A DNA stretch of 28,899 nt from NCBI GenBank assembly GCA_944363805.1, contig CALVVH010000010.1, positions 1-28,899 of the forward strand. The letters are read 5' to 3'. The position numbers and the translations under genes were made by a program. The stretch is from an uncultured Bacilli bacterium. GTDB taxonomy: Bacteria > Bacillota_I > Bacilli_A > RF39 > UBA660. Under the pieces are notes generated by a model that was not told the origin of the DNA, did not search any database, and worked only from the letters and a program-made list of their open reading frames with translations. Position 1 is the first letter of the stretch. Each line of letters begins with the position of its first letter. Positions 1-7,516 of the stretch are shown piece by piece.

Positions 1-85
1 CTACAAAAAAAGCAGCATCATTGACACTACTTTTTACACTTTTTCCTTTTCAATCTTGTTGGAGTCTGAATAGTTACGATAATTC

Positions 86-1846
86 TTAACCCAAATTTAG
101 GATAAATGGGTCTATACTTGTTCCTGTACCACTGGTTATCTCAACTGTGGATGCTAGACTAAAAGACGGGCGCACGCCATAGTAGGCGGGCACTGTAGAG
201 TTATAGACGTAGCCAAGGCCGTTCGCGCTGAACGCATAATACGTATCGTCCGAACGACGGGAAATCGTCCATTCATAATCACCTAAATATAGCCAATTAT
301 CTGTTCCATAACGGCTTGCATATAATGGTGTTGTCCAATTTTCTGGACTTGCTCCATATCCATAATCTGATACATACATTAAGCCTATTTTCATTGTTTC
401 TTCATATCCACTTTGGCCTGTTCCTACTTCTACATCATAATATTGTTTGACAGTATTTGTATTACTAAATTCCATTCCTCCGACTTGCCAAGTAGACTCT
501 GCTATTAGATTTTGCCATTCACTTTCTAGTGTATTATAGTATGTTGTATTTAATGTTGTATATATATCTGGTTTGGTACTTCCATCCCAAGTATTTACAG
601 CAGTGTAATCAGTACCATTCCATGCATAAATTCCTATACTTGTCGCCTTGATTAATTTTACTTGGTTATTAAATACTCCAATTATCCGATATTGATTATC
701 TGCATTTTGACAATCATCCCCAGTTGCTCCAAAGCATACATAGTTATTTGGGTTGGCTCCTGAATATCTATATGAGTTATCCCCTGCTTCTTGGTTGGCA
801 TTAGTGTATGTTCCTACTCCATCGTGATAGTAAATACCACCGGTTTCTTCTCCATAGGTTGTATAATATGTTTGTATACAACCTGCTAAATTTCCACCAT
901 CTGGACACACATCAGCTAGTGTATAGTCAGTTGTACTTACTTCTGTACTATACACTGCTGATTGATATCCTTCATCATCTACTGCATAGGCCTTTAATGT
1001 ATATTCTGTTCCTGCATCTAACCCACTAAATGTATATGTATTACTTGTACTACTTACATATTCTTCTTCATTCTTGGCAAAGTAATAATTTGTTATGTTA
1101 TTTTCACTTTCTGCATTTACTGTTAATGTTATACTATCACTTGTTATATTACTTGTACTTACATTTGTTATTCCTATTGGTGAATCTTCTCTTATTACTA
1201 ATGATGTTTCAAATGTTTTATTTGTATTTCCTTCTTGATCACTATCTAAATTAATAAATGTTACTGTTACATTCCATTCTTGCGTTGTTGGAGTCTCTGT
1301 TGCACTTATTTCATAATTATCTGCTATTGTTATTGAACCAGTTTTTGTTGTTATATCAAAACCACTTACTGTTTGGGCATCCCCAGCTGTTACATTAGTT
1401 GTTACATCTGTCTTGTAATTTAGTCCCGCTAATGATGTAACTGGATTTCCTTCTGGACCTATTATAGTAAGCAATAACTCTGGAGTATTTTCATCTACTG
1501 TATAAACAAAATCATTACTTGTTATATATAAATATAAATAATAATTTCTTGTCGCCGTATTCGTTGCATTATTGGCTGTTAGTGTGGCACTAGCTGTCGT
1601 ACTTCCTGCTTGGTTACCTGCGCCTTGTGCAAAGTTTTGTTGATTAGCGGTAATACTTATTGCTTCACCAACACTAAATGACAAACTATCAGTAGTATTA
1701 GTTTGGACATTTACATTAGTGTTAGCACTAGCTCCTCCTTGCGCTGTAAAGAAGGCATATGTTGCTCCCACCACAACTATAATTAATAGTACAACTGCTA
1801 TCGTTGAAAATATTAATACCTTTTTTTCATTATTTTTTGATTCCAT
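86..1846 (-). CDS. Secreted/anchored surface protein with TasA-like N-terminus, Fn3 domain and variable C-terminal module
   Basis: I place the start at the ATG at 1846, preceded by AAGGAAGGCGG, giving 586 aa. Residues about 9-36 are basic, then hydrophobic, and end in GATYAFFTA, the form seen in SipW-processed TasA/camelysin-type exported proteins. A Thr/Asn-rich beta region follows to about residue 220. An Fn3-like domain (ITSDSITLTV...GLDAGTEYTLKAYAVD) spans about 221-307. A module from about 331 to the end is closely matched by the protein at 19303-20448: YYHDG, NNYVCFGATG, QYRIIGVFNNQVKLIKATS, KIGLMYVSDYGYG, NWLYLG, EW-I-RRSD, GVRPSF, DP-IL. The end resembles the GVRP-ending C-type-lectin/DUF6273-like folds (inference). 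Codon use changes sharply at 167-280 (CGT, GCG, GGC instead of AGA and A/T-ending codons). No SipW peptidase is visible nearby. The ligand is unknown. Confidence 0.85.
   Translation of the reverse strand: MESKNNEKKVLIFSTIAVVLLIIVVVGATYAFFTAQGGASANTNVNVQTNTTDSLSFSVGEAISITANQQNFAQGAGNQAGSTTASATLTANNATNTATRNYYLYLYITSNDFVYTVDENTPELLLTIIGPEGNPVTSLAGLNYKTDVTTNVTAGDAQTVSGFDITTKTGSITIADNYEISATETPTTQEWNVTVTFINLDSDQEGNTNKTFETSLVIREDSPIGITNVSTSNITSDSITLTVNAESENNITNYYFAKNEEEYVSSTSNTYTFSGLDAGTEYTLKAYAVDDEGYQSAVYSTEVSTTDYTLADVCPDGGNLAGCIQTYYTTYGEETGGIYYHDGVGTYTNANQEAGDNSYRYSGANPNNYVCFGATGDDCQNADNQYRIIGVFNNQVKLIKATSIGIYAWNGTDYTAVNTWDGSTKPDIYTTLNTTYYNTLESEWQNLIAESTWQVGGMEFSNTNTVKQYYDVEVGTGQSGYEETMKIGLMYVSDYGYGASPENWTTPLYASRYGTDNWLYLGDYEWTISRRSDDTYYAFSANGLGYVYNSTVPAYYGVRPSFSLASTVEITSGTGTSIDPFILNLG
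167..280 (-). other. Candidate DGR-type variable region VR1 (C-terminus of surface protein 1)
   Basis: These 38 codons run from just after WLYLG to GVRP. They align without gaps to 19381-19494. Fixed blocks are GAATGG, CGTCGTTCGGAC, GTG in the middle and GGCGT near the end. Between them the two copies differ almost only at codon positions 1 and 2 (for example GAT/TTT, TAT/ATT, AAC/CTC, CTT/AAT, GCC/AAC), and 25 of those 32 differences have A in one copy. Third positions agree in 30 of 38 codons, and none of the eight disagreements involves A. The patch is markedly richer in GC than the rest of the gene. The template repeat and reverse transcriptase are not in the window. Confidence 0.55.
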
Positions 1847-1874
1847 TATAACCGCCTTCCTTATCTTTATCATA

Positions 1875-1903
1875 AGTATAAACTATTCCAAAACAAAAGT
1901 CAA
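1875..1903 (-). promoter_or_regulatory. SigA-type promoter of surface protein 1
   Basis: On the minus strand, TTGACT (1898-1903) and TATACT (1875-1880) are separated by exactly 17 bases. Transcription would start near 1868, leaving a leader of about 20 nt that contains the AAGGAAGGCGG ribosome binding site before the ATG at 1846. The divergent HTH gene begins at 1964, so its product could act on this interval. Confidence 0.65.
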
Positions 1904-1963
1904 CGAATATCCAGAATAAAATTATCTAAGTTAACGGTACAATTTACATATAGAGGTGAAACT

Positions 1964-2197
1964 ATGAAACTTAAAGAAGCAACAAGTAGAAGAATAATCG
2001 AATTATGTAATAAGTACGGATACACGCCAAATAAACTTGCTGAAATGTCTACTATACCTCCAGCAACATTCAATGATATGATTAATGGGAAAAGAGAAAA
2101 TCCCAGTTCTCTTATTATTAGTAAAATTTGTAAAACATTAAATATTGAATTAAAAGATTTCTATGATTCCGATTTATTTAAAAACTTAGAGGATTAA
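1964..2197 (+). CDS. Cro/CI (XRE)-family HTH transcriptional regulator, small
   Basis: This 77-aa protein is almost entirely one XRE helix-turn-helix: SRRIIELCNKYGYTPNKLAEMSTIPPATFNDMINGKRENPSSLIISKICKTLNIELKDFY read in segments. The recognition helix falls around PPATFNDMINGK, and the tail ends FYDSDLFKNLED. GAGGTG sits at the usual distance before the ATG. It is divergent from the surface-protein gene and convergent with the broken Fic gene, sharing a terminator with the latter. It is one of only two plus-strand genes in the window. A role in controlling the neighbouring surface gene is an inference from the divergent arrangement. Confidence 0.85.
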   Translation: MKLKEATSRRIIELCNKYGYTPNKLAEMSTIPPATFNDMINGKRENPSSLIISKICKTLNIELKDFYDSDLFKNLED

Positions 2198-2235
2198 AAA
2201 ATCAGATGCGATTCATCATGCATCTGATTTTTTAA
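2194..2235. terminator. Bidirectional rho-independent terminator between HTH gene and fic remnant
   Basis: A 16-bp perfect stem (left arm 2194-2209, right arm 2220-2235) encloses a 10-nt loop. It has A6 at its outer left and T6 at its outer right, so it can work in both directions. It includes the stop codons of both convergent genes. Confidence 0.85.
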
Positions 2236-3226
2236 TCTTTATAATAAGTTTGTTTGCTACTATTAGGGTTATCTGGATTAGTTAATTTTACTAGTCCCAT
2301 TTTTATTGCTGGATGCAAATACTGATTTCTTAGTGTCGTTTTGGATTTTATATTTAATCTTTGCATAATCTCATTAGCACTTAATGGTACATTACTTTCT
2401 AAACAATCTAATAATTTATTAATGTTTATGGTTTCTTGATTAATAGGAACACTCGGAGCACTTAATGCCTCATCTAAAGTTTCGTCAATCATTCTAAGCA
2501 TAAATTCTACAAATTCAGTTGAATTACCAGTTTTATTACAATTATCAATTACTTTATAATATTCACTTTGGTATTTATGAATTAAAGATTCAATTGGAAG
2601 ATATTCAAATGTTTCTTTCCAATTATATAATATTATATTTTTTGCCATAATCTAGCAGTTCTACCATTGCCATCACTAAAGGGGTGAATAAAAACAAATT
2701 CGTAATGAAATACACTAGATAATATCAAAGGATGTAAAACATCTTTATTTTTGTTCATCCAATCAAATAAATTTTGTATTAAATCATTTACCATTTCTGG
2801 TGGTGGACAAACAAAAATACATTTATCGTCATCAAAAACTCCTTCTGCTCCTTTTCTAAATTCACCAGACTCTTCAACAGTTAAAAAAGTCATCACACCA
2901 TGAACTTTCTTTAAATCAGTAATTGAATACGGATTAACTTTAGAAATCATTTCATAAGCATTATAAGCATTTTTTACTTCTTGAATTTCTTTTTGAGGTC
3001 CCATAACCATTTTTCCATCAATTACGTCCTTAACTTGTTCTATTGTTAAACTATTATTTTCAATAGCTAAAGAGGAATGAATGGAATTTATTCTTGTTTG
3101 TTTTCGTAAATATGGTTTTTTATTTAAATTACTATAATTATCTAATTTAGCAATTTTTTCTGATATAATAGTAGATTTTGATAATATCTCTGGTGTTATA
3201 TCAAACGGTGGTATATACTTTTCCAT
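2232..3226 (-). pseudogene. Fic-family AMP/NMP-transferase, split by a frameshift
   Basis: Two overlapping frames together make one Fic protein of about 325 aa. The first (2633-3226) has a Fic_N region with an SSLAIEN-type inhibitory motif near residue 50 and ends just after HPFSDGNGRTARLWQ, which is the complete Fic active-site motif. The second (2232-2648, -1 frame) supplies the expected continuation IILYNWKETFEYLPIESLI and a C-terminal winged-helix-like tail (ANEIMQRLNIKSKTTLRNQYLHPAIKMGLV). The break is at a run of six A (plus-strand T run 2638-2643); a one-base insertion or a -1 shift would restore the frame. Fic enzymes transfer AMP or another nucleotide moiety to Ser/Thr/Tyr of a target protein. 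It may be a pseudogene, phase-variable, or read by slippage on the A6 run. AGGTG precedes the start. Confidence 0.8.
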
Positions 3227-3254
3227 TTAAATCACCTACTTTTTAGATAATAAT

Positions 3255-3283
3255 ATTATACTACATTTATCTTTTTAAGGCAA
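3255..3283 (-). promoter_or_regulatory. SigA-type promoter of the Fic gene
   Basis: TTGCCT (3278-3283) and TATAAT (3255-3260) on the minus strand are 17 bases apart. The predicted start near 3248 gives a leader of about 20 nt holding AGGTG before the ATG at 3226. Confidence 0.55.
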
Positions 3284-3317
3284 TAAGACTTAGTCAAAGC
3301 TTGAACAAAACTTGCAC

Positions 3318-3344
3318 AAAAAAACATCCAATCGAGGATGTTTT
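3318..3344 (-). terminator. Rho-independent terminator after the SPFH gene
   Basis: The stem AAAACATCC / GGATGTTTT (3321-3329 with 3336-3344) has a 6-nt loop and is followed on the minus strand by seven T. It lies just beyond the stop codon at 3347. Confidence 0.8.
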
Positions 3345-3346
3345 CG

Positions 3347-4249
3347 TTATTTTTTATCTTGTTTTTTATCTTCCATTACTTCTTTTAAGGCTGTGCCAAA
3401 AGTAGCAATTCCTTGCAGTTCCGCCGGAACGATTATTTTCGTTGCATTACCATCAGCAACATGAGATAAAGTTTCATAACTCTTAAGTTGTAAGACCGCT
3501 TCATCTGCACCAGCTTCCTTAAGAAGTCTAATACCATCAGCTTCTGCTTGTTTAATCTTAATTAATGCTTCTGCTTCCCCTTCAGCAATCTTTATTTGAC
3601 TCATCTTTTGTGCTTCAGCTCTTAAAATAGCACTTTCTTTTTCACCTTCCGCAATTAAAATACTTGATTTCTTTTCTCCCTCAGCTTGCAATATTTTTTC
3701 TCTTCTTTCACGTTCTGCTCGCATTTGTTTTTCCATAGCATCTTGAATATCTCTTGGTGGCAAAATATTTTTAACTTCCACTCTATTTACTTTAATTCCC
3801 CATGGATCTGTTGCTTCATCTAATATTGCCCGCATTTTCGTATTGATAATATCTCTACTTGTGAGAGTTTGGTCAAGTTCTAATTCCCCAATAATATTTC
3901 TTAGAGTTGTAGCTGTTAAGTTTTCAATAGCACTAATTGGAAAGTCTACTCCATAAGTATAAAGTTTAGGATCAGTTATTTGGAAGTATACTACTGTATC
4001 TATTTGCATTGTAACATTATCTTTCGTAATAACTGGTTGTGGTGCAAAGTCCTTAACCGTTTCTTTTAAAGATACTTTATTAGCAATGGAATCAATAAAT
4101 GGGATTTTAAAATGTAATCCATTATTCCAAGTTGCATAATAAGAACCTAACCTTTCAATAACATAACTTTTAGCTTGTGGAACAATTTTAATACTTGGTA
4201 TTATAATAATTAAAACAATAACTAATATTGCAATTAAAATTTCTGGCAT
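3347..4249 (-). CDS. SPFH/band 7 (stomatin-like, QmcA/paraslipin-type) membrane protein
   Basis: The 300-aa protein starts with one N-terminal membrane segment (ILIAILVIVLIIIIPSI). The SPFH domain follows (VPQAKSYVIERLGSYYATWNNGLHFKIPF to about residue 160, with VKNILPPRDIQDAMEKQM). A long charged coiled coil of EGEKESAIL-type repeats covers about 170-240, and the C-terminus holds LKSYETLSHVADGNATKIIVP. This order is standard for bacterial stomatin/paraslipin proteins, which form oligomeric membrane microdomain scaffolds. The gene lies 3 bases after the NfeD-like gene; SPFH and NfeD proteins are commonly paired. It probably forms a two-gene operon ending at the hairpin at 3318. Confidence 0.92.
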   Translation of the reverse strand: MPEILIAILVIVLIIIIPSIKIVPQAKSYVIERLGSYYATWNNGLHFKIPFIDSIANKVSLKETVKDFAPQPVITKDNVTMQIDTVVYFQITDPKLYTYGVDFPISAIENLTATTLRNIIGELELDQTLTSRDIINTKMRAILDEATDPWGIKVNRVEVKNILPPRDIQDAMEKQMRAERERREKILQAEGEKKSSILIAEGEKESAILRAEAQKMSQIKIAEGEAEALIKIKQAEADGIRLLKEAGADEAVLQLKSYETLSHVADGNATKIIVPAELQGIATFGTALKEVMEDKKQDKK

Positions 4250-4252
4250 TGT

Positions 4253-4672
4253 TTATTCCCCCTTTCGTACAATGACTTTAACGCCATCAATTGCATCAAT
4301 TATAACATCTGTGCCAACTGGCAATTTAGTATCACTTATAGCACTCCATTTCTTACCATCAACTTTAACTTCCCCTACAACATTTTTCTTTATTTCTTCA
4401 GTTACTACCCCATGCATACCAATAATCCGATCAGCATTAGTTCTAGCTCTTTGGGTTGGCAAGTACTTTTTTAGTAATGGCCTTGTTGTAAATAGTAGCA
4501 ATATTCCTAATACCGCAAATATGGTCGATACAATAGCAACATCATCGATAAAAAATGATAATATCATAGCCACTATCCCACTTATGACAAACCAAATAGA
4601 TAACAAATTAACTGTTGCTAATTCTACAATAGTCAAAACAATAACGAGAATTAGCCAAAAAATCCAATCCAT
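4253..4672 (-). CDS. NfeD-like membrane protein
   Basis: I choose the ATG at 4672 because GGAG lies 9 bases before it; an upstream in-frame ATG at 4711 has no such site. The 139-aa product has two or three hydrophobic segments (DWIFWLILVIVLTIVELATVN, then a second block to about residue 70). These are followed by a soluble OB-fold of the NfeD C-terminal type: GMHGVVTEEI, GEVKVDGKKWSAIS and GTDVIIDAIDGVKVIVRKG. It is the short, protease-free form of NfeD. Partner of the downstream SPFH protein, with which it likely assembles in the membrane (known for the family; partnership here inferred from adjacency). Confidence 0.9.
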   Translation of the reverse strand: MDWIFWLILVIVLTIVELATVNLLSIWFVISGIVAMILSFFIDDVAIVSTIFAVLGILLLFTTRPLLKKYLPTQRARTNADRIIGMHGVVTEEIKKNVVGEVKVDGKKWSAISDTKLPVGTDVIIDAIDGVKVIVRKGE

Positions 4673-4721
4673 AATTCTCAACTCCAATTTAATTATATCG
4701 TAAATTTCCAAAAAATACTAC

Positions 4722-4747
4722 TAAAAAAGATGCTTATGCAGCATCTT
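4722..4747 (-). terminator. Rho-independent terminator overlapping the end of the DUF1292-like gene
   Basis: AAGATGC (4727-4733) pairs with GCATCTT (4741-4747) around a 7-nt loop that contains the TAA stop codon. Six T follow on the minus strand. The last sense codons therefore form the stem. Confidence 0.7.
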
Positions 4748-5012
4748 CAAATTCTGGTAAATCGCGTACCTTTTCACCAAACGACTTAGTAAATAATTTA
4801 ACTAGTTCTGCCAAAACGTTTTCATCCATTTCTCGCATTACATAATTTTGATTATCTTCGATAATTTCTTTCAAAACTACATATTCATCGCTTGGTTCTT
4901 CGTTATCATCCAATACTACTGATAAAAAGTAATTATCATTTTCGTAATTAGCTTTTTCTAGTAGTAAGCAATTAACATCATTTTCTAAAGTAATCACAGT
5001 ATCAACCTTCAT
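4734..5012 (-). CDS. DUF1292-like small acidic protein
   Basis: The 92-aa product is acidic. Its pattern is ITLENDV...NYFLSVVLDD, then DEYVVLKEIIEDNQNYVMREMDENVLAELVKLF, which matches the layout of DUF1292 proteins: a short beta-rich domain with an acidic tail. Their function is unknown. A very strong site (GGGAGGT) lies 6 bases before the ATG, 4 bases after the stop of the upstream 576-aa gene, so the two are probably co-transcribed and end at the overlapping hairpin. The assignment to DUF1292 rests on pattern only. Confidence 0.65.
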   Translation of the reverse strand: MKVDTVITLENDVNCLLLEKANYENDNYFLSVVLDDNEEPSDEYVVLKEIIEDNQNYVMREMDENVLAELVKLFTKSFGEKVRDLPEFEDAA

Positions 5013-5015
5013 TTT

Positions 5016-6740
5016 TTACCTCCCAGCAGATCTTACTTCACTATTTTCTAAATCTTCAGCAATAGTTCCTGGTAAAGCTATTACATCATTATTAGTCTTA
5101 ATTTCTCCAGTTTTTCTCTTTTTATAAATATTCATTAATGCATCACTAGCCTTATGCCATAATCCCACTAATACTGGAGCATTTTCCGGAGTATCTTCAT
5201 ACTTGGAACCTTCGAACGTATCAATACGAGCATCTGTATTTTTAACAACTTTACGATACAATGTTTGAGCAATTGCTCCAAAACCAGCACCAACTAAAGC
5301 CGCTGGAACTAATGGTGAACCTGCAATACCTAAACCAACCGTTGACAAAGCTGAGAAAGTTAGTAAAGTTTTACCATAAGAACCTATTATTGCTTTACGA
5401 CTTCTTGTTACTTGAAGTTTTTTACCACCTTCAACTTTTCCTTTTTTAGTAAGTCTAGCAATATAATCCTTAGCAGCATCGAAGAAACTTCTTTCTTCAG
5501 TTTCATTTGCTTCAATCGTTGGTTCTTCTTTAAATTCAGGAATATCTTCAACTCCTAAAGTATCTATTGGTTCATCAGCTATTTCATCTAATATATCACT
5601 TATTTCTTTTTCCTTTTCCAATTCTCCAACTTCAATTATAACTGGAGCACTATCACTACTAAATTTATTAGAAATACCATTATTGATATGATAGAAATCT
5701 TCTGGTAAATGTAAATCAGCTGAAGGTATTGATGATTCAATTCGTCCGTCAAACTTCTTATCGATAGCATCAGCCATCTTAAATTCTACACCCGGATTCA
5801 ATTTCTTTAATTGTTCTAAAACTTCTGCCATTCTTTCTTCAATAGTAGGAGCTGTTGCAGGACGATCATTTTCCTTACTAGGACGTTCAACTTCTGGTTT
5901 TGGTAAATCATTACTAATATTTACTACTTCTTCAATTTCTGGTTGTTTTTGAGTAACTTTTTCATCACTAAGTTTTCTTTCCTCTACAACTCCAATACCA
6001 AAACGTTTACATAATGAATCAAATTCAGTCTTACTTCTAATGCTTTCAAGTCCATAATAAGCAACTTCGTTACGAGTATCAGATATCAATGCTTGTAACT
6101 TATCTTTACTTTCTGGAGCCAAAGCCAATGCATTAATTGAAATTTGTAAACTATTAACATGTTGTAATAATTCATTTTTAAAATCAACTAAACTAAAGCT
6201 TCTAACTGAATCATTGTAAGCCTTTCTTTGTTCATTATAGAATTGATATGCTTTATTATAGGCTTCTTCACAAGCCTTCTTTTGGCCATAAAGTTTTAAG
6301 GTCTCACTAGTTCTTTCTGAATCACTAATAGATTTATTTTTACCAAGTTCATAAATTTTCCGCATTACATCAAACATATTTTGTTTATGAAATTGCATAT
6401 TACTTTCTGATTTAATATAATTTTGAACTTTTTCAAACATTTTTCTAACGCTTCTCATATCGTTATTAAAATATGCCATCTTTACTGAATCAGATAATCT
6501 CGAATAATCATCAGAATTGATTATACTTTCAATTTCATCTAATTTAGCACCAATAGTCTTAGCAAAATCGACGATATTAGCACTGCTATTCATTTTTCTT
6601 TTCAATGCTGAAAATTTATCAAGCAAATCATCTAAATTAACACTGTCTGCTTCCCCTGCAAAAGTAAGAGGATCTTTAATACATAATCCTGTTTCTGCAA
6701 GTTTTTCAGCAATTGACATTTCTAAATTCATTCCATCCAT
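5016..6740 (-). CDS. Unrecognised helical protein with acidic linker and hydrophobic C-terminal hairpin
   Basis: I do not recognise this protein. I choose the ATG at 6740 (MDGMNLEMSIAEKL), giving 574-575 aa, because an AAAGGG site precedes it; a longer frame begins at 6773. Residues about 20-250 are predicted largely helical, with coiled-coil spacing (LDDLLDKFSALKRKM, MRSVRKMFEKVQNYIKSES). Residues about 265-440 are acidic and low in order, with many Glu, Pro and Ser. At about 458-505, after a basic stretch (KKGKVEGGKKLQVTRSRK), a Gly/Ala-rich hydrophobic block (TLLTFSALSTVGLGIAG, PLVPAALVGAGFGAIA) looks like a membrane hairpin. The C-terminus is soluble. This could be a membrane-bound structural or secretion-related factor, but that is a guess. 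It shares an operon with the DUF1292-like gene. Confidence 0.75.
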   Translation of the reverse strand: MDGMNLEMSIAEKLAETGLCIKDPLTFAGEADSVNLDDLLDKFSALKRKMNSSANIVDFAKTIGAKLDEIESIINSDDYSRLSDSVKMAYFNNDMRSVRKMFEKVQNYIKSESNMQFHKQNMFDVMRKIYELGKNKSISDSERTSETLKLYGQKKACEEAYNKAYQFYNEQRKAYNDSVRSFSLVDFKNELLQHVNSLQISINALALAPESKDKLQALISDTRNEVAYYGLESIRSKTEFDSLCKRFGIGVVEERKLSDEKVTQKQPEIEEVVNISNDLPKPEVERPSKENDRPATAPTIEERMAEVLEQLKKLNPGVEFKMADAIDKKFDGRIESSIPSADLHLPEDFYHINNGISNKFSSDSAPVIIEVGELEKEKEISDILDEIADEPIDTLGVEDIPEFKEEPTIEANETEERSFFDAAKDYIARLTKKGKVEGGKKLQVTRSRKAIIGSYGKTLLTFSALSTVGLGIAGSPLVPAALVGAGFGAIAQTLYRKVVKNTDARIDTFEGSKYEDTPENAPVLVGLWHKASDALMNIYKKRKTGEIKTNNDVIALPGTIAEDLENSEVRSAGR

Positions 6741-6813
6741 AATCCTTATTCCCTTTCTATTATATATTACCACACCTAATTTTTTTTTGCAATAACAAAA
6801 ATAACTTGGAACG

Positions 6814-6840
6814 AAAAAAACCGCTTTATACCGACGGTTA
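6814..6840 (-). terminator. Rho-independent terminator after rpmF
   Basis: AACCG (6819-6823) pairs with CGGTT (6835-6839), with extra pairing possible inside, followed on the minus strand by seven T. It lies 5 bases after the rpmF stop codon. Confidence 0.65.
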
Positions 6841-6844
6841 ATTT

Positions 6845-7036
6845 CTATTCTTGTTCATCTTGAGCAACTTTAATTACTTCCTTACCATTATAGTACCCAC
6901 ATTTACTACATGCTCTATGTGGTCTTAGTGTTGCTCCACACTTAGGACAAGTTGTAAGTGCACCCACACTCTTCTTCAAATGGGTGCGACGCATTCTTTT
7001 CTTTGTCTTACTAGTTCTTCTAAAAGGAACTGCCAT
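6845..7036 (-). CDS. rpmF: 50S ribosomal protein bL32
   Basis: The 63-aa product has the bL32 signature: [21 protein letters not shown] at the N-terminus, then a four-cysteine zinc ribbon (CPKCG...C-x2-CGYY) at about residues 30-48. This is the zinc-binding form of the protein. The gene lies 2 bases after yceD, an arrangement conserved across many bacteria, and its AAAGGTGGTG site lies within the end of yceD. It is followed by a terminator, so it is the last gene of its transcript. Confidence 0.97.
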   Translation of the reverse strand: MAVPFRRTSKTKKRMRRTHLKKSVGALTTCPKCGATLRPHRACSKCGYYNGKEVIKVAQDEQE

Positions 7037-7038
7037 AT

Positions 7039-7512
7039 CTATTCACCACCTTTAAATAAATCGTTCAATTTTGCTAAACGAGGATCGATTTCCTCTTCCT
7101 CATCATTACTATTTAATTCCCAGCCTTCGCCCTTTAAATTGATACCTGAAGACTTTGTGAAACTAATGGGAACTTCCAATACAATATTTTCCCATAAAAA
7201 TTCAAGTTTATCAAGTGTATTTTTACTTTTTTCCAAATATTGTGTACAATTTCCATCAGTTTCATCGATAATTTCGGCAATTTTCAAATCAATTGGATAA
7301 GTAACTTCCTCTAAAGTTATCGCATCTTCTAAAATAATATCTCCTGTAACATGCAAATTAACTTCGACTTCCTCACTAAGATTATAGCGTATTACTCCAT
7401 CTACATGAAAATTTTCCATTCTTTTTATCGCTGTATCTTGATAATATTCTTTTCCAAACTCAATATTCTCATCCAAATAGACCGGCAACATATTTAAATT
7501 GATAACATTCAT
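7039..7512 (-). CDS. yceD: YceD/DUF177 family protein
   Basis: The 157-aa product has the DUF177 pattern: an N-terminal beta region, then a middle [23 protein letters not shown], and an end ...[26 protein letters not shown]. This last 'DPRLAKL..L' ending directly before rpmF is the family hallmark. The usual paired cysteines of the YceD signature are absent in this copy (valine and threonine-type residues stand in the middle region). YceD is linked to 23S rRNA accumulation and the gene is nearly always next to rpmF. AGGAG precedes the ATG and lies near the end of the upstream gene. Confidence 0.9.
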   Translation of the reverse strand: MNVINLNMLPVYLDENIEFGKEYYQDTAIKRMENFHVDGVIRYNLSEEVEVNLHVTGDIILEDAITLEEVTYPIDLKIAEIIDETDGNCTQYLEKSKNTLDKLEFLWENIVLEVPISFTKSSGINLKGEGWELNSNDEEEEIDPRLAKLNDLFKGGE

Positions 7513-7516
7513 AATA

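Noticed and set aside
1..85. Left edge as a template repeat or part of a gene
   Set aside because: It contains none of the fixed blocks of the variable regions, no convincing frame and no clear hairpin. Nothing can be supported here.
808..1254. Plus-strand open frames inside the first surface gene
   Set aside because: They are Leu/Tyr/His-rich shadows of the Thr/Asn-rich minus-strand gene, without ribosome binding sites.
4272..4703. Plus-strand 143-aa open frame opposite the NfeD-like gene
   Set aside because: The minus frame has clear NfeD domains, a ribosome binding site and operon context; the plus frame has none.
6759..6792. TATAAT plus TTGCAA as a promoter for the 5016-6740 gene
   Set aside because: The spacing is 22 bases and the transcription start would fall on or after the ribosome binding site.
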